The notes beneath the pieces were generated by a model. That model worked only from the letters and a program-made list of their open reading frames with translations, did not search any database and was not told the origin of the DNA. Both the position numbers and the translations under genes were made by a program. DNA of 12,046 nucleotides, from positions 1 through 12,046 of the forward strand of contig CAZIVE010000082.1 of the NCBI GenBank assembly GCA_964542435.1, given 5' to 3'. The stretch comes from CAZIVE01 sp964542435 (GTDB taxonomy: Bacteria; Bacteroidota; Bacteroidia; Bacteroidales; Tannerellaceae). Below are positions 1-6,929 of this stretch, in pieces; the first letter of the stretch is position 1, and every line of letters begins with the position of its first letter.

Positions 1-6
1 AGGTAT

Positions 7-46
7 AAAAAAAAGGAAACGGCGGAGCTCTCGCTGGGCCGTTTCT
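7..46 (-). terminator. Terminator-like hairpin with U8 tract on the minus strand
   Basis: GAAACGGC (16-23) pairs perfectly with GCCGTTTC (38-45), a G-T wobble (15/46) extends the stem, and the apex can pair AGC with GCT around a TCTC loop. Read on the minus strand the stem is followed directly by eight Ts (7-14), the classic intrinsic-terminator layout. On the plus strand the downstream bases (TGCATTT) make a much weaker tract. No minus-strand gene lies between this hairpin and rnz. It may therefore end a short leftward RNA, act in the leader of a leftward gene outside the window, or be the bidirectional terminator of a rightward gene outside the window. Confidence 0.55.
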
Positions 47-148
47 GCATTTAACCGTTTTAAACAAAAAGAAAAAAGTTAGTTAAGGCAAAGTCTGATT
101 CGATTTTCTAATTCTAAATCTAAACACGTTCTTCTTTCAGAACGCAAA

Positions 149-156
149 CAAATATA
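149..156 (-). promoter_or_regulatory. Possible leftward -7 box (TATATTTG)
   Basis: The plus-strand bases CAAATATA read TATATTTG on the minus strand, a full match to the Bacteroides -7 consensus TAnnTTTG. No TTTG lies at the expected -33 distance. Transcription would start near 142 and run towards the hairpin at 7-46. The first transcribed bases overlap a small hairpin (CGTTCT 127-132 with AGAACG 139-144). A short motif in AT-rich DNA can occur by chance. Confidence 0.3.
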
Positions 157-231
157 GGTATTTATAAACTCACATTATTCACGAGATGCTCTTTTTTTGG
201 TATTTTTCACAAAAGAGATAACGTTTTGCAT

Positions 232-239
232 TATCTTTG
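232..239 (+). promoter_or_regulatory. Putative rnz promoter, -7 box TATCTTTG
   Basis: TATCTTTG matches the Bacteroides -7 consensus TAnnTTTG and lies 102 nt before the chosen rnz start. No TTTG is seen at the usual -33 spacing. The inferred start near 246 would give a leader of about 95 nt, which contains the small open reading frame at 259-300. Confidence 0.5.
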
Positions 240-258
240 CACGAATAGTAAGGAAAAA

Positions 259-300
259 ATGTTGCTCAACATAGTTTTTTATTCATTCAAACTTACTTGA
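259..300 (+). other. Possible 13-codon upstream ORF in the rnz leader
   Basis: An ATG at 259 is preceded at 4-nt spacing by AAGGA (250-254) and opens a 13-codon frame (MLLNIVFYSFKLT) ending with TGA at 298-300. It lies 41 nt before the rnz ATG, in another frame. The same bases form a small inverted repeat (ATGTT 259-263, AACAT 268-272) flanked by A and T runs. An SD-like sequence stands out in this phylum, where translation starts rarely depend on one, but the frame is short enough to be chance. Confidence 0.2.
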
Positions 301-341
301 GCCAATCATACGCTTTGCTATCAATCAAGAACGAAAAAACG

Positions 342-1265
342 ATGGCTGAATTTGACATAAACATTTTAGGGTGCGGATCAGCTTTGCCCACAACAAGACA
401 TCTCTCCACTTCTCAAATCATAGACCTGCGCGATAAGCTCTACATGATTGACTGTGGCGAAGGAACGCAGCTCCAGATGCGAAAGATGCACTCCAAATTC
501 AGCAGGCTCAACCATATTTTCATTTCCCATCTGCACGGCGATCACTGTTTCGGCCTTCCCGGATTGATTTCCACGCTTGGAATGTTGGGAAGAACGGGCG
601 ATCTTTTCATCTACGGACCGAAAGATCTGGAGACGTGGCTTCGTCCGGTACTCAATCTCTTCTGCAAGAATCTGCCTTTCGAAGTCCGATTTCACACCGT
701 TGACACCGAAAAGCATGAGATTGTCATGGAAGATCGTTCCGTCACGGTGTGGTCGATTCCGCTGAATCATCGCATTCCCTGCTGTGGTTATCTCTTTGTC
801 GAAAAGCAGAAGTACAATCACATCATCCGCGAGATGACCGATTTCTATCACGTTCCGGTCAAAGAGATGCAAAAGATCAAAGAGGGAGCGGATTTCGTCA
901 CGGAAGATGGAGAAGTCATCGCCAACAGCCGATTGACTCGTCCCGCAGAGCCGGCACGGCGCTACGCCTTCTGTTCCGATACGGCATTCTGTCCGTCCAT
1001 CATTCCCATCATCGAAGGCGTCGATCTGCTTTATCATGAATCCACCTTTCAGGAAAGCGACCTCATCAGAGCCAAAGAGACCTTTCATTCCACCGCTTCG
1101 CAAGCTGCCACCATTGCCAAAGAGGCCAAAGTCAAACAACTGCTGCTCGGTCATTATTCTGCACGTTACGAAACGCTTGACGACATTCTGAAAGAAGCTA
1201 CAGATATTTTCCCCAATTCGACATTAGCCAACGAAGGAATGGTCATTTCCATGCTGCATTCTTGA
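342..1265 (+). CDS. rnz: Ribonuclease Z (tRNA 3'-processing endonuclease)
   Basis: The product is a 307-residue metallo-beta-lactamase-fold nuclease of the RNase Z/ElaC family, which removes 3' trailers from tRNA precursors in the cytoplasm. The zinc motif HLHGDH is at residues 63-68. Further expected ligands are H143 (LNHRIPC), D213 (CSDT) and H271 (GHYSARY). Residues about 155-190 correspond to the flexible exosite arm that holds tRNA in the family. The length fits the roughly 300-residue bacterial form. I chose ATG 342 because MAEFDINILGCGSALPT aligns with the family N-terminus; an upstream TTG at 297 would add 15 residues of non-family sequence. No Shine-Dalgarno is seen. A -7 box lies at 232-239. 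The next gene follows after 65 bp and has its own -7 box. Confidence 0.95.
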   Translation: MAEFDINILGCGSALPTTRHLSTSQIIDLRDKLYMIDCGEGTQLQMRKMHSKFSRLNHIFISHLHGDHCFGLPGLISTLGMLGRTGDLFIYGPKDLETWLRPVLNLFCKNLPFEVRFHTVDTEKHEIVMEDRSVTVWSIPLNHRIPCCGYLFVEKQKYNHIIREMTDFYHVPVKEMQKIKEGADFVTEDGEVIANSRLTRPAEPARRYAFCSDTAFCPSIIPIIEGVDLLYHESTFQESDLIRAKETFHSTASQAATIAKEAKVKQLLLGHYSARYETLDDILKEATDIFPNSTLANEGMVISMLHS

Positions 1266-1306
1266 CAAAAAGAGAAAAAAAGTATATAGTTTAGAAAATA
1301 GTTGCG

Positions 1307-1314
1307 TAACTTTG
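1307..1314 (+). promoter_or_regulatory. Putative -7 box TAACTTTG for the small secreted protein gene
   Basis: TAACTTTG matches TAnnTTTG and lies 16 nt before the ATG at 1331. The inferred start near 1321 would leave a leader of only about 10 nt, containing AAGGAG (1323-1328) just 2 nt from the ATG. No -33 TTTG is apparent at the usual spacing. Confidence 0.45.
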
Positions 1315-1330
1315 CGCAAAATAAGGAGTA

Positions 1331-1660
1331 ATGAGAAGAAAAGGATTTATCATAACTTTCATCCTATTCCTCGGAATCGTGACGACTTTCCCTGTTGATG
1401 CTCGAGAGATCAATATGGAAAAGCCCTCTTATTCTTATGCTGCGAACGATCCCACTCCAATTGAAATCACCGCTTACCGGAATCGCATCAAAGTCGAGAA
1501 TGCTCCTATTGGAAGCGTTCTAGAGATTTACAGCGTCGTCGGAATCAAAGTGAAAGAGATTCAGATGAAACAATCTTCCGGCGAATATGTAGTGAACATT
1601 GCCAAAGGTTACTACATCATCCGCATTGCCGATACGGTGCGTAAAGTCGCCATCCGCTAA
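1331..1660 (+). CDS. Small secreted protein consisting mainly of a T9SS-like sorting domain
   Basis: The product has 109 residues. Residues 1-24 form a typical Sec signal peptide (MRRKG, hydrophobic core, then PVDA before the likely cleavage site). Residues about 45-109 resemble the beta-sandwich C-terminal domain used by type IX secretion in Bacteroidota: I..Y..RIKVENAP, GSVLEIYSVVGIKV, YVVNIAKGYYIIRI and the terminal VRKVAIR. The other such domain in this window (end of the gene at 11661) has the same blocks, SITIES, ALVINLFGRVI, GIYIVKI and EKVIVR. Only about 20 residues separate signal peptide and domain, so no cargo domain is present. It may be a free-standing sorting-domain protein of unknown role, or simply a small periplasmic or surface protein with this fold. 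Its stop codon is 8 bp from the stop of the convergent barrel gene. Confidence 0.75.
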   Translation: MRRKGFIITFILFLGIVTTFPVDAREINMEKPSYSYAANDPTPIEITAYRNRIKVENAPIGSVLEIYSVVGIKVKEIQMKQSSGEYVVNIAKGYYIIRIADTVRKVAIR

Positions 1661-1668
1661 TTCCCTTC

Positions 1669-2271
1669 CTAAAATTCGTAGCCAATATTCAGTTGCAATA
1701 CCGTATTGTATCTTGAATAGCTGTCGCCGTAGTAATCGTCATAACCTTGAACATAGAAAGTCTTGAAGACTTTCGTCAAACCTGTGTTTGCAACAGCCGT
1801 AAAGAACAAGCCGGAAGGAAACTGATATCCGATTCCGGAACTCAGCGAGAAATCAAAACTCTTTACCTGCGAAGAAATGTCTGTATCGTTGTCTTTCGCT
1901 TTCACCTTAAAGCCGAACTGCGGACCGGCAATGCCAAATAGACCTTGGTAAAAGTAATATTTCGCCAGAATCGGGACGTTGATATAATCAATCTTGCACG
2001 TCGAATTGAAATTGGAATTATCCCAATCGTCAGAACCATCTGAACCTTGCATCGAATAAAAGACACCGGGAACGATGGAAAAACTATTCGAAACAGGCAA
2101 TTCCATTCCAACGCCCACATTGACGCCGGCGCGATAATCCTGACCGCCCCAATTATCATAATCGTTTAATGCAGCGAGATTCAATCCGAACTGAGTAATG
2201 AAATGAGGCTCCTGCGCTTTAATGCCCAAAGTGAGAGTTAAGAAAACCAACAGAACAACATACCTTTTCAT
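1669..2271 (-). CDS. PorT-family outer-membrane beta-barrel protein
   Basis: The product has 200 residues. A signal peptide (MKRYVVLLVFLTLTLGIKA, cleavage before QE) is followed by repeated amphipathic beta strands of the small outer-membrane barrel families of Bacteroidota (OMP_b-brl/PorT-like). Examples are YRAGVNVGVGMELPV, FSIVPGVFYSMQG, INVPILAKYYF, GLFGIAGPQFGFKVK, FDFSLSSGIGYQF and the C-terminal strand TVLQLNIGYEF ending in the phenylalanine typical of barrel proteins. The phrase YINVPILAKYYF is characteristic of the family. The exact role is unknown. The gene lies 106 bp downstream of purL, separated by a terminator, so it needs its own promoter; I see no good TAnnTTTG match in the AT-rich gap. 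There is no room for a dedicated terminator before the convergent gene, so 3' ends probably overlap. Confidence 0.85.
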   Translation of the reverse strand: MKRYVVLLVFLTLTLGIKAQEPHFITQFGLNLAALNDYDNWGGQDYRAGVNVGVGMELPVSNSFSIVPGVFYSMQGSDGSDDWDNSNFNSTCKIDYINVPILAKYYFYQGLFGIAGPQFGFKVKAKDNDTDISSQVKSFDFSLSSGIGYQFPSGLFFTAVANTGLTKVFKTFYVQGYDDYYGDSYSRYNTVLQLNIGYEF

Positions 2272-2330
2272 GATTATTATACATTAATATATATATAACT
2301 CGAACAACGCTGTTTTGTTGTATAGACTTT

Positions 2331-2368
2331 TCAAAAGAAAAGGGACGAACTTTGAAAATCCATCCCTT
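2331..2368 (-). terminator. Intrinsic terminator of purL
   Basis: Ten bases past the purL stop, the minus strand folds into a 13-bp stem with three G-T wobbles. The outer six pairs are AAGGGA with TCCCTT (plus-strand 2340-2345 and 2363-2368) and the loop is TCA. The stem is followed by TTCTTTTG. It separates purL from the downstream barrel gene. Confidence 0.75.
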
Positions 2369-2377
2369 ATTCTCTGA

Positions 2378-5300
2378 TTACTTATTCTTCTCAATCCACT
2401 TTCGTGCATTGACGAAAGCTTCAATCCAAGGCGTTACCTCATCTTCATGCAGTCGGTCGGTTGGATAATAACCGCACTGCCACGGGAAAATGGCACGTTC
2501 CGGATGCGGCATCATCGCCAGATGACGACCATCCTTCGAGCAAACGCCGGCAACCGACCAAGGCGAACCGTTTGGATTGGCGGGATAACCTTCGTAGTTA
2601 TACTTGGCGATGATATTATATTCCTTCTCTTCATACGGGAATGAGAACTTGCCTTCTCCGTGAGCAACCCAAGCGCCCATCTTCACGCCGCTGAGCGAAC
2701 CGAGCATGACGGAATCGTTCTTCGGGATCTCCAGCGTGACAAAGCCAGACTCGAACTTATGAGAGTCGTTATGGATCATCTTATGCTTCTTCTCATGTTC
2801 CGGATAAAGCAGCTCCAATTCTGCCATCAGCTGACAGCCGTTGCAGATTCCCATACTGAGCGTGTTCTTACGCGCATAATATCTGTCGATGGCCTCTTTT
2901 GCCTTGGCATTGAAGAGGAAACCTCCTGCCCAACCTTTAGCGGAACCCAAGACATCGGAATTACTGAAACCGCCGCAGAAGACGATGAAATTGACGTCAT
3001 CAAGCGTCTCACGACCGGAAGCCAAGTCTGTCATGTGAACATCCTTGACATCAAATCCGGCAAGATAAAGAGCGTAAGCCGTCTCGCGTTCGCACTGAGA
3101 ACCCTTTTCGCGAATGACAGCAGCCTTGATTCCGGTCGGTTTGTGTTCGCCATTCTTCAATCCGTAAGCGGAAAGTTTTCCGGTGAACTCTTTCGGGAAA
3201 CGGAATTCGAGCGGTTGCATCTTATAGTTCTCGAAGCGGTTGCCGGCACAAACCGTACCGCTCTGCTTTACATCCAGCTTATAAGAAGACTCGTACCAGA
3301 CGTCGCGCATGTAATCGATACCGAAATGATACTGAATACCCTCTTTGGAAACGAGGATATGACGTTCGGAAGTAGGACGAGCAACAACAGCAAAACCGAC
3401 ACCTGCGTCAAGCATCAGCTTTTCGAAAGCCTTATGATCTTTCACCTGAACCAGGATTCCCGGATTCTCAGCGAACAAAATCTTCACGATATCCTTCTCG
3501 GCAAGCTTATCCAAATTGACTTCCAAACCGCCTTCGACATTGGCAAAGCACATCTCCAGCAAGGTTGTAATCATACCACCGGCAGAAATATCGTGACCTG
3601 CGAGGATCAGATGTTTGGCAATGGCATCCTGAACGGCATTGAAAGCATCGGCGAAATACTCAGAATCAACAACTGTAGGTACTTCATCGCCCAGTTTGTT
3701 GAGCTGCTGAGCAAATGCCGATCCGCCCAACTTGAACGAATCGAAAGAGAAGTCTATATAATAGATGTAAGAATTGCGTTCATGCACAAGCACCGGAGAA
3801 ACGATATCCTTCACATCGCTCACCTCGCCTGCGGCTGTAATAATGACGGTTCCCGGAGCCAGCACCTTTTCATCACCATACTTCTGCGTCATCGAAAGGG
3901 AATCTTTTCCCGTAGGAATGTTGATGCCGAGGCTGATGGCAAAGTCGGAAGCAGCCTTGACAGCTGTGTAAAGACGAGCATCTTCACCTTCGTTGCGGCA
4001 TGGCCACATCCAGTTGGCACTCAGAGAAACACCTGCAAGCTTATCCGTCAGAGGAGCGAAGACGATATTGGTCAGTGATTCGGCGATGGACATGACAGAA
4101 CCGGCTGCCGGATCGATCAATCCTACCTGCGGAGCGTGACCTAATGAAGTGGCAATACCTTTCTCTCCACGATAATCCAAAGCCACTGCACCTAAATCGC
4201 TCAACGGAAGCTGAAGTTCACCCTGACATTGCTGACGAGCTACTTTTCCCGTGACGGAACGATCCACCTTATTGGTCAACCAATCCTTGCAGGCAACAGC
4301 TTCGAGCTGCAGCACGTTCTCGAGATAATGATGCAGTTCGGACTCTTTGTAAACGACCGGAGCATACGTCTTACTGACCGTCTTGTCGTTCATCACCGTA
4401 CGTGGCGGTTTTCCAAACATATATTCAAGCTTGATATCAATCGGTTTGACACCGTCGGCCTGTTCGAAGACAAACTTCATGTCGTCGGTCGTCTCGCCCA
4501 CTACATACATAGGAGCGCGTTCGCGGTCGGCAATGCGTTTGAGATGAGCCACATCTTTTTCCTCCACGAGCAAGCCCATACGTTCCTGACTCTCATTGCC
4601 CACGATCTCCTTTGCAGAAAGCGTCTTGTCGCCGATCGGCAATTTGCTCATATCGATATGACCGCCTGTGGATTCAACCAACTCAGAGAGACAGTTGAGA
4701 TGACCGCCGGCACCATGATCGTGAATAGAGACAATCGGATTGACATCGGCTTCGGCAATGGCACGAATCACATTGGCTGCACGTTTCTGCATTTCCGGAT
4801 TGGCACGCTGAACCGCATTCAGTTCGATGCCGTTCGAATACTGTCCCGTATTGACAGAAGAGACAGCGCCGCCGCCCATTCCGATGCGATAGTTATCACC
4901 GCCGATTACGACAACCTTTTCACCCGGTTTCGGATCACCCTTCAAAGCGTCGCGTTTGTTGGCAAAACCAACACCGCCGGCGAGCATGATCACCTTGTCG
5001 TATGCATATTTCTCTTTGTTCTCCGCATGTTCGAAAGTCAGAAGCGAACCGCAGATCAGCGGTTGTCCGAACTTATTGCCGAAATCGGAAGCACCATTGG
5101 AAGCCTTGATCAGAATCTGTTCAGGAGTCTGATACAACCATGGACGCGGATCCAATATCTTTTCCCATTCGCGTGCACCTTCTGTTCTCGGATAAGAAGT
5201 CATATAGACAGCTGTTCCTGCAATCGGAAGAGAGGCTTTTCCACCGCCCAGACGATCGCGGATCTCACCGCCCGTTCCTGTAGCAGCGCCGTTGAATGGT

Positions 5301-6067
5301 TCGACAGTTGTCGGGAAGTTATGAGTTTCGGCCTTCATAGAGATGACGGTCGGTATCTTTTTCACTGCATAATAATCGGGTTTGTCGGCACTCTTTGGAG
5401 CGAACTGTTCGATGTTCGGGCCTTTCTTGAACGCCACATTATCCGTATAAGCTGAAACAAGATCGTTGGGATTCTCTTTCGAGGTCTTCTTGATCATGGC
5501 GAAGAGTGAACTTTCCATTTCCTTGCCATCGATGATGAAGACGCCGCCGAAGATCTTATGACGGCAATGTTCGGAGTTTACCTGCGAAAATCCAAACACT
5601 TCACTGTCCGTCAACCGGCGTCCCAGCTTCGTGCTGACCTCATTGAGGTAATCGATCTCCTCTTTGCTCAGCGCCAAACCCTCTTTCAGATTGTAAGCAG
5701 CCATATCGTCAATATAAACGATAGGATCCGGTTTTTTGTTGGTAGTGAATATCTCCTGGTTCAAGCCGTTATAGATGCGTTGAAGCATCGGGTCATGATC
5801 AGCCTCGCCGGATGAAACGGGGAAATATTCCTCTATACGACTGATGCCGCTCATACCCATATTCTGAGTAATCTCCACAGCATTGGTGCTCCAAGGCGTA
5901 ATCATCTCACGGCGTGGTCCGACGAACCAGCCTTCGATTGTTTCAGACTTCACAGGCTCGGCTTCACTGAAAAGCCATACCAGTTTCCGGACATCTTCCG
6001 GCGTAAGTGCCTGCTGAACTTCTACAGCCAACACTGTCTTAGTTGAAGATTTGAAGAATTCAATCAT
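2378..6067 (-). CDS. purL: Phosphoribosylformylglycinamidine synthase (FGAM synthase), single-chain
   Basis: This cytoplasmic enzyme performs the fourth step of de novo purine synthesis, turning FGAR, glutamine and ATP into FGAM, glutamate and ADP. The 1229-residue chain is the large type that fuses PurS-, PurL- and PurQ-like parts. A PurS-like N-terminal domain covers residues about 1-140. The synthase core begins near SEHCRH (165-170) and carries KAETHNFPT (245-253) and GAATGTGGEIRD (260-271), with a second AIRS-like half after about residue 620. The class I glutamine amidotransferase domain (about 970-1229) has nucleophile C1075 in GICNGCQ and H1188/E1190 in PHPE. All key residues are present and the frame is unbroken. 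The start is ATG 6067 (MIEFFKSS). A -7 box at 6172-6179 gives a leader of about 100 nt with a stem-loop at 6124-6147. The gene is divergent from the exporter gene. Confidence 0.97.
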   Translation of the reverse strand: MIEFFKSSTKTVLAVEVQQALTPEDVRKLVWLFSEAEPVKSETIEGWFVGPRREMITPWSTNAVEITQNMGMSGISRIEEYFPVSSGEADHDPMLQRIYNGLNQEIFTTNKKPDPIVYIDDMAAYNLKEGLALSKEEIDYLNEVSTKLGRRLTDSEVFGFSQVNSEHCRHKIFGGVFIIDGKEMESSLFAMIKKTSKENPNDLVSAYTDNVAFKKGPNIEQFAPKSADKPDYYAVKKIPTVISMKAETHNFPTTVEPFNGAATGTGGEIRDRLGGGKASLPIAGTAVYMTSYPRTEGAREWEKILDPRPWLYQTPEQILIKASNGASDFGNKFGQPLICGSLLTFEHAENKEKYAYDKVIMLAGGVGFANKRDALKGDPKPGEKVVVIGGDNYRIGMGGGAVSSVNTGQYSNGIELNAVQRANPEMQKRAANVIRAIAEADVNPIVSIHDHGAGGHLNCLSELVESTGGHIDMSKLPIGDKTLSAKEIVGNESQERMGLLVEEKDVAHLKRIADRERAPMYVVGETTDDMKFVFEQADGVKPIDIKLEYMFGKPPRTVMNDKTVSKTYAPVVYKESELHHYLENVLQLEAVACKDWLTNKVDRSVTGKVARQQCQGELQLPLSDLGAVALDYRGEKGIATSLGHAPQVGLIDPAAGSVMSIAESLTNIVFAPLTDKLAGVSLSANWMWPCRNEGEDARLYTAVKAASDFAISLGINIPTGKDSLSMTQKYGDEKVLAPGTVIITAAGEVSDVKDIVSPVLVHERNSYIYYIDFSFDSFKLGGSAFAQQLNKLGDEVPTVVDSEYFADAFNAVQDAIAKHLILAGHDISAGGMITTLLEMCFANVEGGLEVNLDKLAEKDIVKILFAENPGILVQVKDHKAFEKLMLDAGVGFAVVARPTSERHILVSKEGIQYHFGIDYMRDVWYESSYKLDVKQSGTVCAGNRFENYKMQPLEFRFPKEFTGKLSAYGLKNGEHKPTGIKAAVIREKGSQCERETAYALYLAGFDVKDVHMTDLASGRETLDDVNFIVFCGGFSNSDVLGSAKGWAGGFLFNAKAKEAIDRYYARKNTLSMGICNGCQLMAELELLYPEHEKKHKMIHNDSHKFESGFVTLEIPKNDSVMLGSLSGVKMGAWVAHGEGKFSFPYEEKEYNIIAKYNYEGYPANPNGSPWSVAGVCSKDGRHLAMMPHPERAIFPWQCGYYPTDRLHEDEVTPWIEAFVNARKWIEKNK

Positions 6068-6123
6068 ATATCAACGAATATTTAATGATTCAAGAACAGA
6101 TTACAGATATAAGATGTAACGAA

Positions 6124-6147
6124 AGAGGCTGCGAAAGCGCCGCTTCT
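6124..6147 (-). other. Stem-loop in the purL 5' leader
   Basis: AGAGGCTGCG (6124-6133) and CGCCGCTTCT (6138-6147) pair in nine of ten positions, including one G-T wobble, around a 4-nt loop. It would lie roughly 20-40 nt into the purL mRNA if transcription starts near 6165. No U-tract follows, so it is not an intrinsic terminator. I do not recognise the conserved core of a purine riboswitch in it. Confidence 0.35.
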
Positions 6148-6171
6148 ACTGCCTTATTCCGCTTTAGAATG

Positions 6172-6179
6172 CAAAGATA
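6172..6179 (-). promoter_or_regulatory. Putative purL promoter, -7 box TATCTTTG
   Basis: Plus-strand CAAAGATA reads TATCTTTG on the minus strand, a full TAnnTTTG match located 104 nt before the purL ATG. The identical octamer on the plus strand at 6213-6220 serves the divergent gene. I see no -33 TTTG at the usual distance. The upstream regions of both promoters share the 33 bp between the boxes. Confidence 0.6.
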
Positions 6180-6212
6180 GGTAAAATCCCCGTTTTTGTC
6201 ATTCATTTCATC

Positions 6213-6220
6213 TATCTTTG
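6213..6220 (+). promoter_or_regulatory. Putative promoter of the LysE-family gene, -7 box TATCTTTG
   Basis: TATCTTTG matches the Bacteroides -7 consensus and lies 35 nt before the ATG at 6256. A TTTG at 6195-6198 sits only 14 nt upstream, shorter than the roughly 18-nt spacing seen before rpsA. The inferred start near 6227 gives a leader of about 29 nt. Confidence 0.55.
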
Positions 6221-6255
6221 TCCTCCGACTGAACTGAGGTGATGTTCTAAAAGCC

Positions 6256-6903
6256 ATGATAGGTATGTTATTCAAAGGCATATTGATTGGGATACTGGTT
6301 TCAGCTCCAATGGGTCCGATTGGAATGTTATGTATCCAACGAACGCTCAACAAAGGGCGCTGGCATGGTTTCGTGACAGGTCTCGGCGCCGCGCTTTCGG
6401 ATCTTATCTATGCCGTACTTACAGCGCTCGGAATGGGATTTGCCATCAACTTCATCGAAGCCAACGAAGCTCCGTTGCAGCTTTTCGGAAGTCTCGTGCT
6501 GCTGCTCTTCGGTTTCTATATCTTCAAGAGCAATCCGGTCAAGAGCCTTCAGAAGAACAAGGAGAAGAAGCTGTCGCTTCGTCAGGACTTTATCACCTCA
6601 TTCTTTCTCACTTTCAGCAATGCGCTGATCATCTTCCTCTTCATCGGTCTGTATGCACGCCTTGGATTTGTGCTCAAAGACCAATCGTGGTGGATCACGT
6701 TGGGAGGAATCGGGAGCATTGCTGTTGGAGCTCTGCTTTGGTGGTTTGGGATAACGTATCTCGTCTCTCGCCTTAGCAAGTGGATCAACATGAGAGGACT
6801 CTGGATCATGAACAAGATCGTGGGAAGCATCATCATCATCCTTTCCATCGTCGGCGTCTTGTCCGTCTTTCTCACCTCCTATTTTCAGTTGCCTTTACTC
6901 TAA
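6256..6903 (+). CDS. LysE/RhtB-family inner-membrane exporter
   Basis: The 215-residue product is a polytopic membrane protein of the LysE/RhtB superfamily, whose known members export amino acids or small related solutes. The family signature is at the N-terminus: GILIGILVSAPMGPIGMLCIQ (residues 8-28), with the small-residue/proline pattern in helix 1. Helices can be placed at about 5-26, 38-66, 74-91, 112-137, 147-171 and 187-210, six as in the family. A lysine-rich cytoplasmic loop (about 92-109) separates helices 3 and 4. The substrate cannot be deduced. A weak AGGTGA lies 13 nt before the ATG. The next gene begins 26 bp after the stop with no terminator between, so the two are probably co-transcribed. 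Confidence 0.85.
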   Translation: MIGMLFKGILIGILVSAPMGPIGMLCIQRTLNKGRWHGFVTGLGAALSDLIYAVLTALGMGFAINFIEANEAPLQLFGSLVLLLFGFYIFKSNPVKSLQKNKEKKLSLRQDFITSFFLTFSNALIIFLFIGLYARLGFVLKDQSWWITLGGIGSIAVGALLWWFGITYLVSRLSKWINMRGLWIMNKIVGSIIIILSIVGVLSVFLTSYFQLPLL

Positions 6904-6929
6904 TTATTTTAACCTATTAAGAAATAAAA

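Noticed and set aside
378..1154. Long minus-strand open frame (258 codons) opposite rnz
   Set aside because: It lies fully antisense to a gene with all family motifs, and its translation shows no recognisable domain; it is a codon-usage shadow.
2660..5455. Two long plus-strand frames (472 and 408 codons) opposite purL
   Set aside because: Both are wholly antisense to an intact purL, have no family resemblance and no promoter or start signals; shadows of a long conserved gene.
6115..6141. Third TGTAAC site on the plus strand upstream of the exporter gene
   Set aside because: Sixteen bases downstream there is GCGCC rather than CGTC, so the ECF -10 is missing.
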